A DNA stretch of 64,000 nt from Ignavibacteria bacterium (GTDB lineage Bacteria > Bacteroidota > Ignavibacteria > Kapaibacteriales > UBA4661), in assembly GCA_013298775.1 (NCBI GenBank), contig JAAFIV010000003.1:62001-126000 (forward strand). The letters run 5' to 3'. Under the pieces are notes generated by a model that saw nothing but the letters and a program-made list of their open reading frames with translations, was not told the origin of the DNA and made no database searches. The translations under genes were made by a program, and so were the position numbers. How positions within the stretch are numbered: the first letter of the stretch is position 1; every line of letters begins with the position of its first letter. Below, one piece after another: positions 45,430 through 54,614 of this stretch.

Positions 45430-45978
45430 ATGCCAACACCAACAAAATCAATTTGGAACTACTCCAACGGACTCAGCTTCCTTCGTGCCTTGCTCACGAT
45501 TCCCTCTGCAATTCTGCTCTGGCAAGGGCATAACTACATCGCTCTTGGCGTGGGTGTGCTTGCGTATATCACGGATATTTTGGATGGATGGCTCGCACGA
45601 AAACTTGACGAAGTAACCGAAGCTGGTAAAATTATCGACCCACTTGCCGATAAAATCTATGTTGCCGTGATTACGTCTATTTTGGTGATTCAAGACCGCT
45701 TGCCGCTGTGGTTTGTGTTGATTGTACTGTCGCGTGATTTTATCATTATGCTCGCAGGAAGCTACATCGCCAAGCGTACAGGATTTGTGCTGCCTTCAAA
45801 TGTGCCGGGAAAAATTGCTGTCTTTTGTATTATCGTGATGATGGTCTGCATTGTAGCATATTTACCCCCAGTTTCTATTCAAGCCAGCATGATTGCTGCC
45901 TTGGTAATGATGGCAGTCTCGTTTGTATTGTACACGATTCGCTTCTTTCAGACCGTGAAAAATATTGAAAAAGCATAG
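45430..45978 (+). CDS. pgsA: CDP-alcohol phosphatidyltransferase, probable phosphatidylglycerophosphate synthase
   Basis: 182 residues and about four to five membrane segments. The family signature DGx2ARx8Gx3Dx3D is read in DILDGWLARKLDEVTEAGKIIDPLADK. Length and the short N-terminus are those of PgsA, which joins CDP-diacylglycerol and glycerol-3-phosphate at the inner membrane. A phosphatidylinositol or other CDP-alcohol enzyme cannot be fully excluded. Confidence 0.85.
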   Translation: MPTPTKSIWNYSNGLSFLRALLTIPSAILLWQGHNYIALGVGVLAYITDILDGWLARKLDEVTEAGKIIDPLADKIYVAVITSILVIQDRLPLWFVLIVLSRDFIIMLAGSYIAKRTGFVLPSNVPGKIAVFCIIVMMVCIVAYLPPVSIQASMIAALVMMAVSFVLYTIRFFQTVKNIEKA

Positions 45979-46010
45979 AGAAAAAGCATAGAGAAGAAGT
46001 AAAAAATTTC

Positions 46011-46160
46011 TGTAACTGGTCAGGTACTATCTCGTCGGGCGGCTGTTATTACAAGTGCAGTAGCCGTCCGGCGAGTGGTGTGCAAGCGACGCATCCGCCG
46101 TAAGGAAGCGTTTACGCACTCTTCAGCCGCCCGACGGGGGGATATACCTGACTAGTTACA
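46011..46160. repeat. nested element: family E (copy E1, reverse) within 16-bp inverted arms
   Basis: Outer arms TGTAACTGGTCAGGTA (46011-46026) and TACCTGACTAGTTACA (46145-46160) enclose a family E core at 46033-46138 (CGTCGGGCGGCTG...CAGCCGCCCGACG). The core is in reverse orientation to E2 and E3 and more diverged. It is the only structure seen in the 334-bp gap between the pgsA and acyltransferase genes. Confidence 0.88.
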
Positions 46161-46312
46161 AATTTCTCTTTGAAAGCCTTCTGCATAAGATGATATCAAG
46201 GTGAGAAGCCTGTTTTTTCATTTTTGCACTTTTGTACCTCATCCTCTGCAAGTTAGATACAGCCTTCTGTTTAGGGCTTTTAGTGTTCAGGGTCGGTGAA
46301 TCTTTTTGTACG

Positions 46313-47593
46313 TTACTTTGCTGTTTTCTTCGCCCTCAACCATTCAGCACAGCGTTTTCCTGCTTCGATGCCAGTTTTCTCAATACAAATATGTGCAAGA
46401 CTTGCCACACACACTGCACCAATACTTACTCCGCAAGCACAAAGACAAAAAAGTATCGGATTGGGTTGCTCGGTAGAATTCGCCCAAAAGCGCACACAGA
46501 CTTGGCAGCCGAACCATAGCACTAATCCGTGCAGCAAATACACGCCATAGCTAATTTCGCCCAACCATAGAACCGAAGCGGGTTTTAAGAGACCAAGCAA
46601 TGTATTTCCCGATGCTACCGCAGCGAAAACACAACCAAGTAAACACAACGATACCACTGAATACGCCGATGGTGCAAAGCACAGCACACCAAGCACCGCA
46701 CCCAGCGAAGTAATGCCCACGCTCCAGTGCTGAAGCCATGTTCGAGCTTGTATGGCAAAGGAATGTTTGCTGGCGCAAAGATACGCTGCGGCAAGTCCAC
46801 CCAAAAAAGCGGCACATTGACGAGGAACAAAGCGGTGTGCAGGGTCGAAAATAGCAATGCCTCCCATGAGCAATATTCCCACCAAAAGCCCCCAGTAATG
46901 CCGTTTTGTCGCAGCAAATACCGATGCCGCAATGGGAAAAATCCCATAAAAAAACCACTCATAGCGCAGCGACCACTCCACGCGGGCAATCAGAATACTT
47001 GTATCGGGAAGGCGGTTCAAATCGGAAGCGTAGAACGTACACCAACGCACGCATTCACGCAGGGTTTGGGCGATTGTCTCGCGGTGCTGCCAGTCCTGCA
47101 AGGCAAAACTCAAGAACAGCACCACCACAAGAACGGCGAGGTATAATGGGTAAATCCGAAAAATCCGTCCAATCACAAAGGCTGGGATGTCGAGTTTTCC
47201 TGCGCTTCTGAGGAGTTTTTGCCAAAAAAGAAAACCCGTCGCCATGAAGAATAATGCAACGCTGACTTCCCCCAAGAGCGCATACACATTGGAGTCATTC
47301 AAAAAAAACCACTTCCCACGTGTGATGTACGCCCACGTCATAGGTACATGGCTTGCCATTACGCCCAATGCCAGCAGACCGCGCAGTCCATCCAACGCCT
47401 GAAAGCGTGATGTTTCCTTGTCTGCAAGGATAGTGCGCACAGGCGCAACAAGGCGAAGAATGAGTGCCGAAGCCGCAACAGCAATCCCCACGAGTAGAAG
47501 CGCGGACAGTGGATGCCCCAGCAACGTGAGGGCAAATTCTTGAAGAGTAAATCCTTGAAGAGTAAATCCTTGAAGAGCAGGTGCGTTCAGCAT
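46313..47593 (-). CDS. acyltransferase 3 family membrane protein
   Basis: 426 residues, ten or so membrane segments. The family landmarks are FQALDGLRGLLALGVMASHV (with the His of the R/K-x10-H motif), WFFLNDSN, VALFFMATGFLFW and RIFRIYPLYLAVL. OafA/YrhL-type proteins transfer acetyl or other acyl groups to surface sugars. The N-terminus is odd: it begins with LQGFTLQGFTLQEF, encoded by a 15-bp DNA triplication, so the true start may be later. Downstream of BatD, but probably unrelated to it. Confidence 0.88.
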   Translation of the reverse strand: MLNAPALQGFTLQGFTLQEFALTLLGHPLSALLLVGIAVAASALILRLVAPVRTILADKETSRFQALDGLRGLLALGVMASHVPMTWAYITRGKWFFLNDSNVYALLGEVSVALFFMATGFLFWQKLLRSAGKLDIPAFVIGRIFRIYPLYLAVLVVVLFLSFALQDWQHRETIAQTLRECVRWCTFYASDLNRLPDTSILIARVEWSLRYEWFFYGIFPIAASVFAATKRHYWGLLVGILLMGGIAIFDPAHRFVPRQCAAFLGGLAAAYLCASKHSFAIQARTWLQHWSVGITSLGAVLGVLCFAPSAYSVVSLCLLGCVFAAVASGNTLLGLLKPASVLWLGEISYGVYLLHGLVLWFGCQVCVRFWANSTEQPNPILFCLCACGVSIGAVCVASLAHICIEKTGIEAGKRCAEWLRAKKTAK

Positions 47594-47652
47594 AAAGTGA
47601 GTATAATCTGGAGAGCTATGGAATGGTAAAAAAATAAGTAGTCCAAGTCAGT

Positions 47653-47730
47653 AGTGGCACAGACATTCTTGTCTGTGTTTGTCGCCTGAAGCTAACACTA
47701 GCACTCACAGACAAGAATGTCTGTGCCACT
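47653..47730. repeat. family A palindromic element (copy A11)
   Basis: Two perfectly complementary 25-bp arms, 47653-47677 and 47706-47730. Faint outer inverted arms (AAAATAAGT 47632-47640 and ACTTATTTT 47753-47761) may extend it. Confidence 0.92.
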
Positions 47731-47771
47731 AAATATTATTGAAGTTTTATCCACTTATTTTTTGAGCCTTC

Positions 47772-49673
47772 CTATTTCTTTTTCAACGCCTGTTCCAACG
47801 AGGAAATAAGGTTTTCTGCATTGGTGTAGAGCTGTTGCATTTCTCCAGCCGCATGGGCGGGCGCGAAGCGAGCAAATTCGCAGGTGTCTTGGGTTTTGGT
47901 GAAATTCAAACGCAATTCTTCGTTCACACCGCGTTCCTTCAATGCCGCATCAACAGTCTCTCGCGAGAGATTGGCAGGTGGAATGGTGAGTTTATCGCTC
48001 ATGTAACCCCAGAGAGCTTTCGAGATTTCATCATGAAATTTTCCTGCTTCGCCGCTTGCCAGAGCCTTCTTTGCTTCGCCCAGACGCTTTGTTGCAATGC
48101 GGGTTGCAGAGCGATTTTTCATCAGCGCAATATCACTGCGGAGCTGTTCATCTCGCCGACGATAAAAAATAAAACCTGCGAAAAGAACAAATGGCAATGC
48201 CAGCAAACCCAGCATTTGCGGGCTTCCGTAGAAACCTTCGCCCCTACGCGGCAAGCGTTCTCCGCTCTTGCCCATCTTGATAAAGCGAATATCGCTGTTG
48301 AACGCATTTACGCTTTCTTGTGTGTATTTCCCGCCCACCACTGCCGCTTCGTCCTTGCCTTTTTCGACAGCAAGCGTGTATTCTTCGGATTGAAGCGTGG
48401 TGTAGCGTTTTTTCTCAAGGTCGAAATACGCAAAACTGACGGGCGGAATTTTGAAATCACCCGCAAAGCGTGGAATGAGCAAATACTCGAAAATCCGCGT
48501 GCCAGAAGCACCGTCTTCGCTCACATCTATGTTGTCTTTTGTGGTTGGCTCGTAGGTCTCAATGTCTGGCGGAAGCTGGAGTTTGATAGGGTCAATCAAT
48601 TTCAAATTTCCCTTGCCAGTAATTTTTACCACGAGTTTCACTGGCTCGTTTGTTTTTGTTGTGCGCGGAGTCATGCTTGTTTCCAAGCTAAATGAACCCA
48701 CTGCGCCCGTAAATTCTGCTGGAACGTCGTTTTGCGGCAAAGCGCGGACGTTTATCTTCACAGGCAAGCTCCGAAGCGGTACGCGAACTTCTTGTACATT
48801 GCCAAAGGGGTCGCTGAAGGGGTCGCCGTGCCGAAAGAAAGCATCAAAAGGGTCATTGGATTGACCATTCCCGCCACCACTCCGCCGCGCTGGAACTTGC
48901 ACTCTGGCAAGAACTTCCGCTTCCATTGGGTCGAGTTCCAACGCGCCACTTTGCTGCGGAAAAAGAACGAGCTTTTTCACCGCCGCCACGCGATAGACTT
49001 GCCCGCCAATGACTTCATCATTAAAAAGAAGCTGCTGTGGGCTGTCAATATCCTGATTCCAAAAGCCCGTCAGAGCTGGCATTTTCTTGGGTGTGTAGTT
49101 CGTCAGTGTGAGACGCGTGTAGAGTTTGTACGTTGCCACAATCTGCTCGCCGCGCAGCACGGACGTTTTATTTACAGAGGCTTTCAAATACACGCCTTTT
49201 TGCAATTCCCTCATCAACACTGATTCCGCCGCACGTTCTTCCTGCTTTTGTTGTGCTTGTACTTGGCTCATTTTCAGCACTTGCACGGTTACGGGTGCCG
49301 ATTGCACGCGCTTTCCGCCAACATCCGCCATCGCGGCTTGAATAGTGAATTTTCCTTCGCTTTTCGCTTGTAAAATGTACGTGTAGGAAATACTCCGCGT
49401 TGTTACGCCATTGATAATTTGCATGCTTTGCGACTGCATGGGACCATTCAGTAGCGTAAAGCCATCGAAGGAAGGAGCGCGGAAATTGGTCATTGCATCG
49501 CTGCTTGTAAAACTCACTTGAAAGCGTTCTCCAGCAGTAATGGGATTGGGTTGCACAATCGCTGTCATTTCCTGCGCGGAAAGCCGTGCAGAAGCAAACG
49601 TGAGCAAAGAAAGAGAGCAATAAAGAATGTTCCAAGCAAGGAACGAAATGGGAGAGCGGTACCGTGAAAACAT
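47772..49673 (-). CDS. batD: BatD-family protein
   Basis: 633 residues from ATG 49673 (signal peptide ending ARLSAQE). The N-terminal Ig-like domains (MTAIVQPNPITAGERFQVSF, FRAPSFDGFTLLNGP, the MTPRTTKTNEPVKLVVKITGKGNLKLIDP segment) and the membrane segment near residue 455 (MLGLLALPFVLFAGFIFYRRR) are those of BatD of the Bacteroides aerotolerance proteins. A ~150-residue cytoplasmic helical tail follows. The usual batA-C/E and MoxR genes are missing beside it; an OmpA-FecR protein gene precedes it by 40 bp and is probably in one operon. Confidence 0.88.
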   Translation of the reverse strand: MFSRYRSPISFLAWNILYCSLSLLTFASARLSAQEMTAIVQPNPITAGERFQVSFTSSDAMTNFRAPSFDGFTLLNGPMQSQSMQIINGVTTRSISYTYILQAKSEGKFTIQAAMADVGGKRVQSAPVTVQVLKMSQVQAQQKQEERAAESVLMRELQKGVYLKASVNKTSVLRGEQIVATYKLYTRLTLTNYTPKKMPALTGFWNQDIDSPQQLLFNDEVIGGQVYRVAAVKKLVLFPQQSGALELDPMEAEVLARVQVPARRSGGGNGQSNDPFDAFFRHGDPFSDPFGNVQEVRVPLRSLPVKINVRALPQNDVPAEFTGAVGSFSLETSMTPRTTKTNEPVKLVVKITGKGNLKLIDPIKLQLPPDIETYEPTTKDNIDVSEDGASGTRIFEYLLIPRFAGDFKIPPVSFAYFDLEKKRYTTLQSEEYTLAVEKGKDEAAVVGGKYTQESVNAFNSDIRFIKMGKSGERLPRRGEGFYGSPQMLGLLALPFVLFAGFIFYRRRDEQLRSDIALMKNRSATRIATKRLGEAKKALASGEAGKFHDEISKALWGYMSDKLTIPPANLSRETVDAALKERGVNEELRLNFTKTQDTCEFARFAPAHAAGEMQQLYTNAENLISSLEQALKKK

Positions 49674-49713
49674 AATTTTTGCGAAGATTGGAGGAAGAAC
49701 GTTCGGAGCAGTC

Positions 49714-51462
49714 TTACTGCCAAACAATATACATTCCCAGCAAGAAACTGAGTGCTGCCAAAGAACGCATAATGAGCAAGAGTGAGCGGTGGTCGAGTGT
49801 CCAATTCAAAAAGCGATAGAGCAAATACGAGGAGTTCTGCTGCATGGAAAATTGCAAGGTTTGATTCTCCACCGCCCACGCACGAATGGTGCGTACTTGA
49901 AAGGGCGTATTGGCGAGAACACTTGCCCAGACAAGTGCTGCTGCTATCAAGAACAAGATAAAACCTGCAATGCGGAAAAGCGGTCGCGCTCCAGCCCCAC
50001 CAACCATGAAACTACCTTCGATTGGCTTACTTTCAATGTTGAACTCATCAATACTGGTCAGGCGAAAATAGTAAGTGCCGGAGTCTAATTTTACGGCAAG
50101 CGAATCATTTTTTGAAAAGACTTGGCGCGTGAGAACCTGTGCAAATCCAGCATCGGCGGCAATTTCCAAGCGCGTAAGCGGTGCGCGGCGCGACCACTGA
50201 AAAATCACAGGTGTCGGCAATACAAGTGTTTCCGACATGCTGAGGTCGGGCGATAACAGCTCTGGTTGAGATGGAATGCGGCGTTTCGATGAGCCGCCGC
50301 CTTGCTGCAATGCCACACCGAAGCCTTCTCCGACTTCAAGCTCGGAATTGCCCTGCGTTGTATCGTTCAAGCGTACTTTTGCCGTTCCACCGAAGACCGA
50401 AACCGTAGAACGCCCGCCGCTATCAATGCCAATACGCGCCGAACTGGTGTCCAGTGAAATAGAAGACTGCGTTGTTTGAACAAGGAATGGTGAGGTTCCT
50501 GCGGAATCATTACCATTCAATTTTACAAACAAATTTCCTTCGATGAGTTTCACGTTTTCGCGTGGTTTATCGCCAGAACGCCCGCTACTGGGGCTGTAAA
50601 TAATCATCGAGGTATTTTCATAGACCTGAATTTTGCTGCTGTCGAAAAAGGTAATTTCTGCGCGAGAATTTTCGCCCGTTACGATGCGGTGATACTCGAA
50701 AATACGCTCGCCAACGTGTGTGTTGTGGAAGTCCAATTCCCACGGAGCGCGAATCTGCACACGTCCCAGCATGGAGGTAACACGTCCGTCGCCGCTTGCT
50801 GCGGTACCAGATTCTGTGGTCAAACTCTTCTGGGTTGCTGAGGATAAACCGACAATCTCCACGCGCCGATTTTGCGCTCGTCCGCGTTCATTATCGTTGG
50901 AAAGGAGTGGAGCTTTATCGCCAAAACCGCGTATTCTGATGCGGCTCTCAGCAATGCCATAGAAATCTACCAAGTATTTACGCGCTGTTGCGGCACGTTC
51001 TTCGGAAAGGCGTTGATTGGTGGCGGGGTCGCCTTCGGAAGAAGCGTGTCCGCGTATTTCCACCTCAAGTTCAGGACGCGCTTTCAGATATTCACCTAGT
51101 GCCTCAAACCAAGGAATAATCGCGGGTTCAATGGCTGCACTTCCGTTTTTGAAGGCAGAATCTTTAATGGTGAGTTTGCCACCCGGACCCAAGTCGAAGG
51201 TTGGGCGAACAATGGTTTTGCTTGGTTGCACTTGTGTATTTGTGCCTACTCCTGATATTCCTGATACGGTTTGTGCTTGTATTCCTTTTGTGGGAACAGC
51301 TTTATTTCCCGAACCCTGATTTTGTGCGCTTGGTGCTGGCGGGAAGAAGCCTTTGGACTGGGCAAATGCGCTCTGTCCTACGAGTAAAGACAAAGAAACA
51401 ATGCACCAGAACAGTGCAAGCCTGCCGTAGCACAAAAGATAATTTTTGAAGGTATTGCTCAC
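49714..51462 (-). CDS. OmpA-domain and FecR-domain fusion protein
   Basis: 582 residues. A signal peptide (ending SAFAQ), an OmpA-like peptidoglycan-binding domain (about 85-215: LEVEIRGHASSEGDPATNQRLSEERAATARKYLV, GFGDKAPL, RAQNRRVEI), a FecR-like beta domain (about 225-385, MLGRVQIRAP to VSVFGGTAKVRL), an Ig-like region (LSPDLSMSETLVLPTPVIFQWS) and two membrane segments at the end (RIAGFILFLIAAALVWASVL and LIMRSLAALSFLLGMYIVW). OmpA plus FecR in a single chain, with an inner-membrane C-terminus, would bridge cell wall and membrane. It is upstream of batD. Confidence 0.82.
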   Translation of the reverse strand: MSNTFKNYLLCYGRLALFWCIVSLSLLVGQSAFAQSKGFFPPAPSAQNQGSGNKAVPTKGIQAQTVSGISGVGTNTQVQPSKTIVRPTFDLGPGGKLTIKDSAFKNGSAAIEPAIIPWFEALGEYLKARPELEVEIRGHASSEGDPATNQRLSEERAATARKYLVDFYGIAESRIRIRGFGDKAPLLSNDNERGRAQNRRVEIVGLSSATQKSLTTESGTAASGDGRVTSMLGRVQIRAPWELDFHNTHVGERIFEYHRIVTGENSRAEITFFDSSKIQVYENTSMIIYSPSSGRSGDKPRENVKLIEGNLFVKLNGNDSAGTSPFLVQTTQSSISLDTSSARIGIDSGGRSTVSVFGGTAKVRLNDTTQGNSELEVGEGFGVALQQGGGSSKRRIPSQPELLSPDLSMSETLVLPTPVIFQWSRRAPLTRLEIAADAGFAQVLTRQVFSKNDSLAVKLDSGTYYFRLTSIDEFNIESKPIEGSFMVGGAGARPLFRIAGFILFLIAAALVWASVLANTPFQVRTIRAWAVENQTLQFSMQQNSSYLLYRFLNWTLDHRSLLLIMRSLAALSFLLGMYIVWQ

Positions 51463-51559
51463 AGTATTGGAAAGAAAAACAAACGAAAGAGAATCTGCAA
51501 ATCAGACAAGCAGAACAATTCTTGCTCCCACAAAGATAGATTCTTCCAAAGGAATATCC

Positions 51560-51599
51560 AAAAAAACAGAAAGCGCATAAACACGTGCTTATGCGCTTT
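51560..51599 (-). terminator. terminator downstream of rplY
   Basis: An 11-bp perfect stem AAAGCGCATAA (51570-51580) / TTATGCGCTTT (51589-51599); on the minus strand it is followed by TCTG and seven T. Confidence 0.8.
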
Positions 51600-51633
51600 G
51601 TGATATTTTCCTGATGCTCGTGCTTTACAGCAT

Positions 51634-52224
51634 TTACGCTTTCACAGCAGCTGGAGCCGCAGCATCTTCAGCGCGAACTTTTTTCGCGTGAACCGCAACA
51701 ATGCTTGTGCTAGGATTGGTCATAAATTTTACGCCCGGTACTTTGAGGTCGCCAACGTGAACAGATTTGCCAACTTCAAGCGGAGTTACATCAATTTCGA
51801 TGTGTTCTGGCAATGCTGCGGGCAAGCACTCAATTTGTACTTTGTGTAAGGTGTGTTCGAGAAGTCCGCCAGCAAGCACTACGCCTTTTGCTTGACCTTT
51901 CAAGGTAATCGGTACTTCCACGTGCAAGGTTTGACCTTCGATAATACCTAACACATCGAAGTGTACGATTTCATCGGTGATGGGGTCGAAATCTACGTCT
52001 TTAATCACACAATCCATTTTGCCCGAACCTTCAACGTTCAAGGTAATAATGTGTGTATCGGCGGTATAGACAGCCGGACGAAGTTGTTTGAAGGTGGTTG
52101 CAATTGCAATCGGGTCTTTGCCTTTTGCATAAAATACACCCGGAATCATTCCGGCATTGCGAACTGCTTTCGAGGCTTTTTTGCCGAGTTCACGTTTTTT
52201 TGCGTCAATGGTGAGCGCACTCAT
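51634..52224 (-). CDS. rplY: 50S ribosomal protein L25/Ctc
   Basis: 196 residues, the long form with a C-terminal TL5/CTC domain. The N-terminal 5S rRNA-binding part (MSALTIDAKKRELGKKASKAVRNAG, MIPGVFYAKGKDPIAIATTF) and the second domain (FDVLGIIEGQTLHVEVPITLKGQAKGV) are plain. The tail ends in Ala-rich AAAPAAVKA. It precedes a clear terminator and follows prs on the same strand, an arrangement (prs-rplY) found in many bacteria. Confidence 0.96.
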   Translation of the reverse strand: MSALTIDAKKRELGKKASKAVRNAGMIPGVFYAKGKDPIAIATTFKQLRPAVYTADTHIITLNVEGSGKMDCVIKDVDFDPITDEIVHFDVLGIIEGQTLHVEVPITLKGQAKGVVLAGGLLEHTLHKVQIECLPAALPEHIEIDVTPLEVGKSVHVGDLKVPGVKFMTNPSTSIVAVHAKKVRAEDAAAPAAVKA

Positions 52225-52301
52225 GTTGTTCTCCAGTTAAAAATGTGTAAGATGTTGTTTTTTCAATGGTTTTTGTATTTCATTCTTCATCCCTCAGCTT
52301 T

Positions 52302-52341
52302 CATCCTTTACGTCGGAATCACATCCTTTACGTCGGAATCA
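52302..52341. repeat. 20-bp tandem duplication at prs 3' end
   Basis: CATCCTTTACGTCGGAATCA occurs twice back to back. The upstream copy on the coding strand holds the prs stop codon; the other copies it just downstream. Confidence 0.95.
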
Positions 52342-53350
52342 AGTCGGTTTCAAAGAGGGACGTGATAGATTCGTTGTTGTGGGTGCGCAAAATTGCTTCA
52401 GCAAAAATATCTGCGACAGACTGCACAACAATTTTGCTGCTATTGACAAAAAGCGGATGTTTCTGGTGAATGGAGTCGGTAACGAAGAGCTTAGAAACAA
52501 CGCTACTCTCAATTTTTTCCAGTGCCTGACCCGAAAAAACGGGGTGCGTACACGCACCGAAAATCTGTTCCGCGCCAGCATCTTTCAGAGCGCGAGCGCA
52601 TGCAACAAAGGTTCCGCCTGTATCAATGAGGTCGTCAATAATGATGATGTTTTTACCTTTGGGGTCGCCGATGATGTTGAACACTTCGCTGACGTTGTGC
52701 GCTGGACGGCGTTTGTCAATCAAAATCAAGCCAGCATTTAAGCGTTTCGCATACGCACGAGCTGTTTTCGCGCCGCCCACATCGGGCGAAGCAACAACAA
52801 GATTTGGAAGGTCGAGCGAGCGAAGTTTTTTAACAAGAACAGTAGAGGCGTAGAGATGGTCGAGCGGCAGGTCGAAAAATCCCTGAATTTGCGGGACGTG
52901 TAAGTCCATGGTGATAACGTGGTCGGCTCCGGCATTGGCAATAAGGTTTGCCATCAATTTCGCGGTAATGGACACGCGTGGTTGGTCTTTGCGGTCTTGG
53001 CGGGCATAACCAAAGTACGGAATAACAGCAGTGATGCGGGCTGCCGATGCACGACGCGCGGCATCAATAAGCATGAGCAATTCCACCAGATTATCGCCTG
53101 GCGCGTGGGTGGATTGGATGATAAACAAATCGCCACCACGGATGCTATCTTCGTATTTTACCCAAATCTCACCATCACTGAAATTGCGGATAATCGTTTT
53201 ATCCAACTGTTCAGCAAAGTTGATTTCCGCTTTATTTTCGCCCGTTTTTTTCTCAAGCGATTTGGCAATTTTTTGTGCGAGGTCTGTGTTCGACCGCCCC
53301 GCAGCAAGGCGGAAATTCGATTTGATTTTGAGTTTTTGCTTTTTCGCCAT
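52328..53350 (-). CDS. prs: ribose-phosphate pyrophosphokinase
   Basis: 340 residues from ATG 53350; the longer upstream frame is not needed. It makes PRPP from ribose-5-phosphate and ATP. Seen: FSDGEIWVKYEDSIRGGDLFI, PYFGYARQDRKDQPRVSI (flexible/catalytic loop region), VVASPDVGGAKTARAYAKRL and the PRPP-binding IIIIDDLIDTGGT. The last few codons with the stop lie in the second copy of a perfect 20-bp tandem duplication (52302-52321 and 52322-52341). Confidence 0.97.
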   Translation of the reverse strand: MAKKQKLKIKSNFRLAAGRSNTDLAQKIAKSLEKKTGENKAEINFAEQLDKTIIRNFSDGEIWVKYEDSIRGGDLFIIQSTHAPGDNLVELLMLIDAARRASAARITAVIPYFGYARQDRKDQPRVSITAKLMANLIANAGADHVITMDLHVPQIQGFFDLPLDHLYASTVLVKKLRSLDLPNLVVASPDVGGAKTARAYAKRLNAGLILIDKRRPAHNVSEVFNIIGDPKGKNIIIIDDLIDTGGTFVACARALKDAGAEQIFGACTHPVFSGQALEKIESSVVSKLFVTDSIHQKHPLFVNSSKIVVQSVADIFAEAILRTHNNESITSLFETDLIPT

Positions 53351-53554
53351 GATATTATTCACTACTTCACTATGATACTTCACGTGAGGAAAACGTGCTG
53401 TAAATGTGATTATTACATGCTTTACAGCATTCAAAGCTCGTATGAACGACAGACCAAACAGACTATAAACAATTCAAGCGCTTTCGCAGAGTGAGCCGCG
53501 TGAAGCGCTTGAAGAGAGCTTGGAAGCTAAAAACTTAGAAGCTAAAAAGTTGTG

Positions 53555-53626
53555 CTGGGGAGGCTGGATTCGAACCAACGAATGGCGGAACCAAAAACCG
53601 CTGCCTTGCCACTTGGCGACACCCCA
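53555..53626 (-). tRNA. tRNA-Gln (anticodon TTG)
   Basis: 72 nt without encoded CCA. The 5' TGGGGTG pairs with CTCCCCA (one T-T mismatch at the sixth pair); the D arm has GCCAAGTGGCAAGGC, the anticodon loop TTTTGGT reads TTG, and the T arm has the GGTTCGAATCC box. It matches bacterial tRNA-Gln(UUG) in pattern and length. It lies between prs and the CADD-like gene. Confidence 0.93.
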
Positions 53627-53854
53627 GTCTGAAAAGAACTTTCAGAATGCTTCTCCCTTGTCGAGAAGCGAAAGAGATTACAAACTTAACGGTTTCATTT
53701 TATTTGTGCAAATTTTTTTACCATTTTTTTAGGATTTTTTTCAGAACTGCTGGTATTCTTCTGTAACCGCCGAATAATGCGGTCGTCCGTTACTACTACG
53801 CTTGTGGGTTTGTAGATTTGATAGAGGCTTTGCAGAGGTATTTTTGGAGTAATT

Positions 53855-53887
53855 CTTACGCATTCCTTACGTATTCCTTACGTATTC
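53855..53887. repeat. 11-bp tandem repeat adjoining a stop codon
   Basis: Three units of CTTACG(C/T)ATTC at 53855, 53866 and 53877 are followed by a partial unit CTTACGC that contains the stop codon (53889-53891, minus) of the CADD-like gene. Confidence 0.92.
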
Positions 53888-53888
53888 C

Positions 53889-54569
53889 TTACGCAGCAAC
53901 GCAGTAGGTTTCGTAAATACCATCCAACAGCAGGTTGATAGCGTCGGCGGCTTCCCGTGCGGCTTCCAGCGCGACGTTTTGTTCCTTTTCGGTCGGACAC
54001 ATCCGCACGAGTGCTTCGCGGGTTACGCGGCTGTGAATCACGTCTGCTTCTTCGTGAACGCGGAAGAAAATGAGCGCATTGTCTGAGGTGAGACCGTAGC
54101 GGGTTTGTAAGCCGTGAATTTTCGTTTTTGCAACGTCGGGGATTTGCATTTCATACGCATATAACGCCGCCAAGCCCTCTGCAGGGTTTTTGCGTCCCGA
54201 AAGTTCGCGTAAGATGCGCACGGATTCTTTTGTTGTGGGCAGGTATTTCGCCGTTTTTACTTCCTCGCGCGAAACGCCCAGCGATTCAGCAAAACGCAAC
54301 CACAATTCAGGATGATTATTCGGTCCGTGTTCTTCTTCGATGAGATTTTCCAAGAGCATTTGCCGCACGTCCATGTCCTCGCAGTTCGCATGGGTCGCGC
54401 TCACAAACGTTGGAAAATAATAGACTTGCCAATAGTATTGCTTGGCGTATTCGCGGAGCATTTCCATCGTGAGTGTGCCTTCGTTCCACATTTGGTAAAA
54501 GGGATGCTCCAGCATTTTGCGTTCCAAAATGACGGTATCTAAGGAATTAAGGAATGATGCGCTTTCCAT
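53889..54569 (-). CDS. CADD-family diiron protein, probable pABA synthase
   Basis: 226 residues from ATG 54569; an open frame further upstream only reads through a family A repeat. It belongs to the TenA/PqqC-like haem-oxygenase fold and lines up with Chlamydia CADD at a constant offset of two: metal ligands Glu79, His86, Glu140, His172, Asp176, His179 (CADD 81, 88, 142, 174, 178, 181), with Tyr25, Tyr41 and Lys150 at the places of CADD Tyr27, Tyr43 and Lys152. CADD makes p-aminobenzoate from its own side chains and replaces PabABC. Folate role here is inferred. Another TenA-like role is possible but less likely. Confidence 0.85.
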   Translation of the reverse strand: MESASFLNSLDTVILERKMLEHPFYQMWNEGTLTMEMLREYAKQYYWQVYYFPTFVSATHANCEDMDVRQMLLENLIEEEHGPNNHPELWLRFAESLGVSREEVKTAKYLPTTKESVRILRELSGRKNPAEGLAALYAYEMQIPDVAKTKIHGLQTRYGLTSDNALIFFRVHEEADVIHSRVTREALVRMCPTEKEQNVALEAAREAADAINLLLDGIYETYCVAA

Positions 54570-54614
54570 AGCTTTGGAGATAATCAAGAACTCAGCACAA
54601 AAAACATTGTTTTT

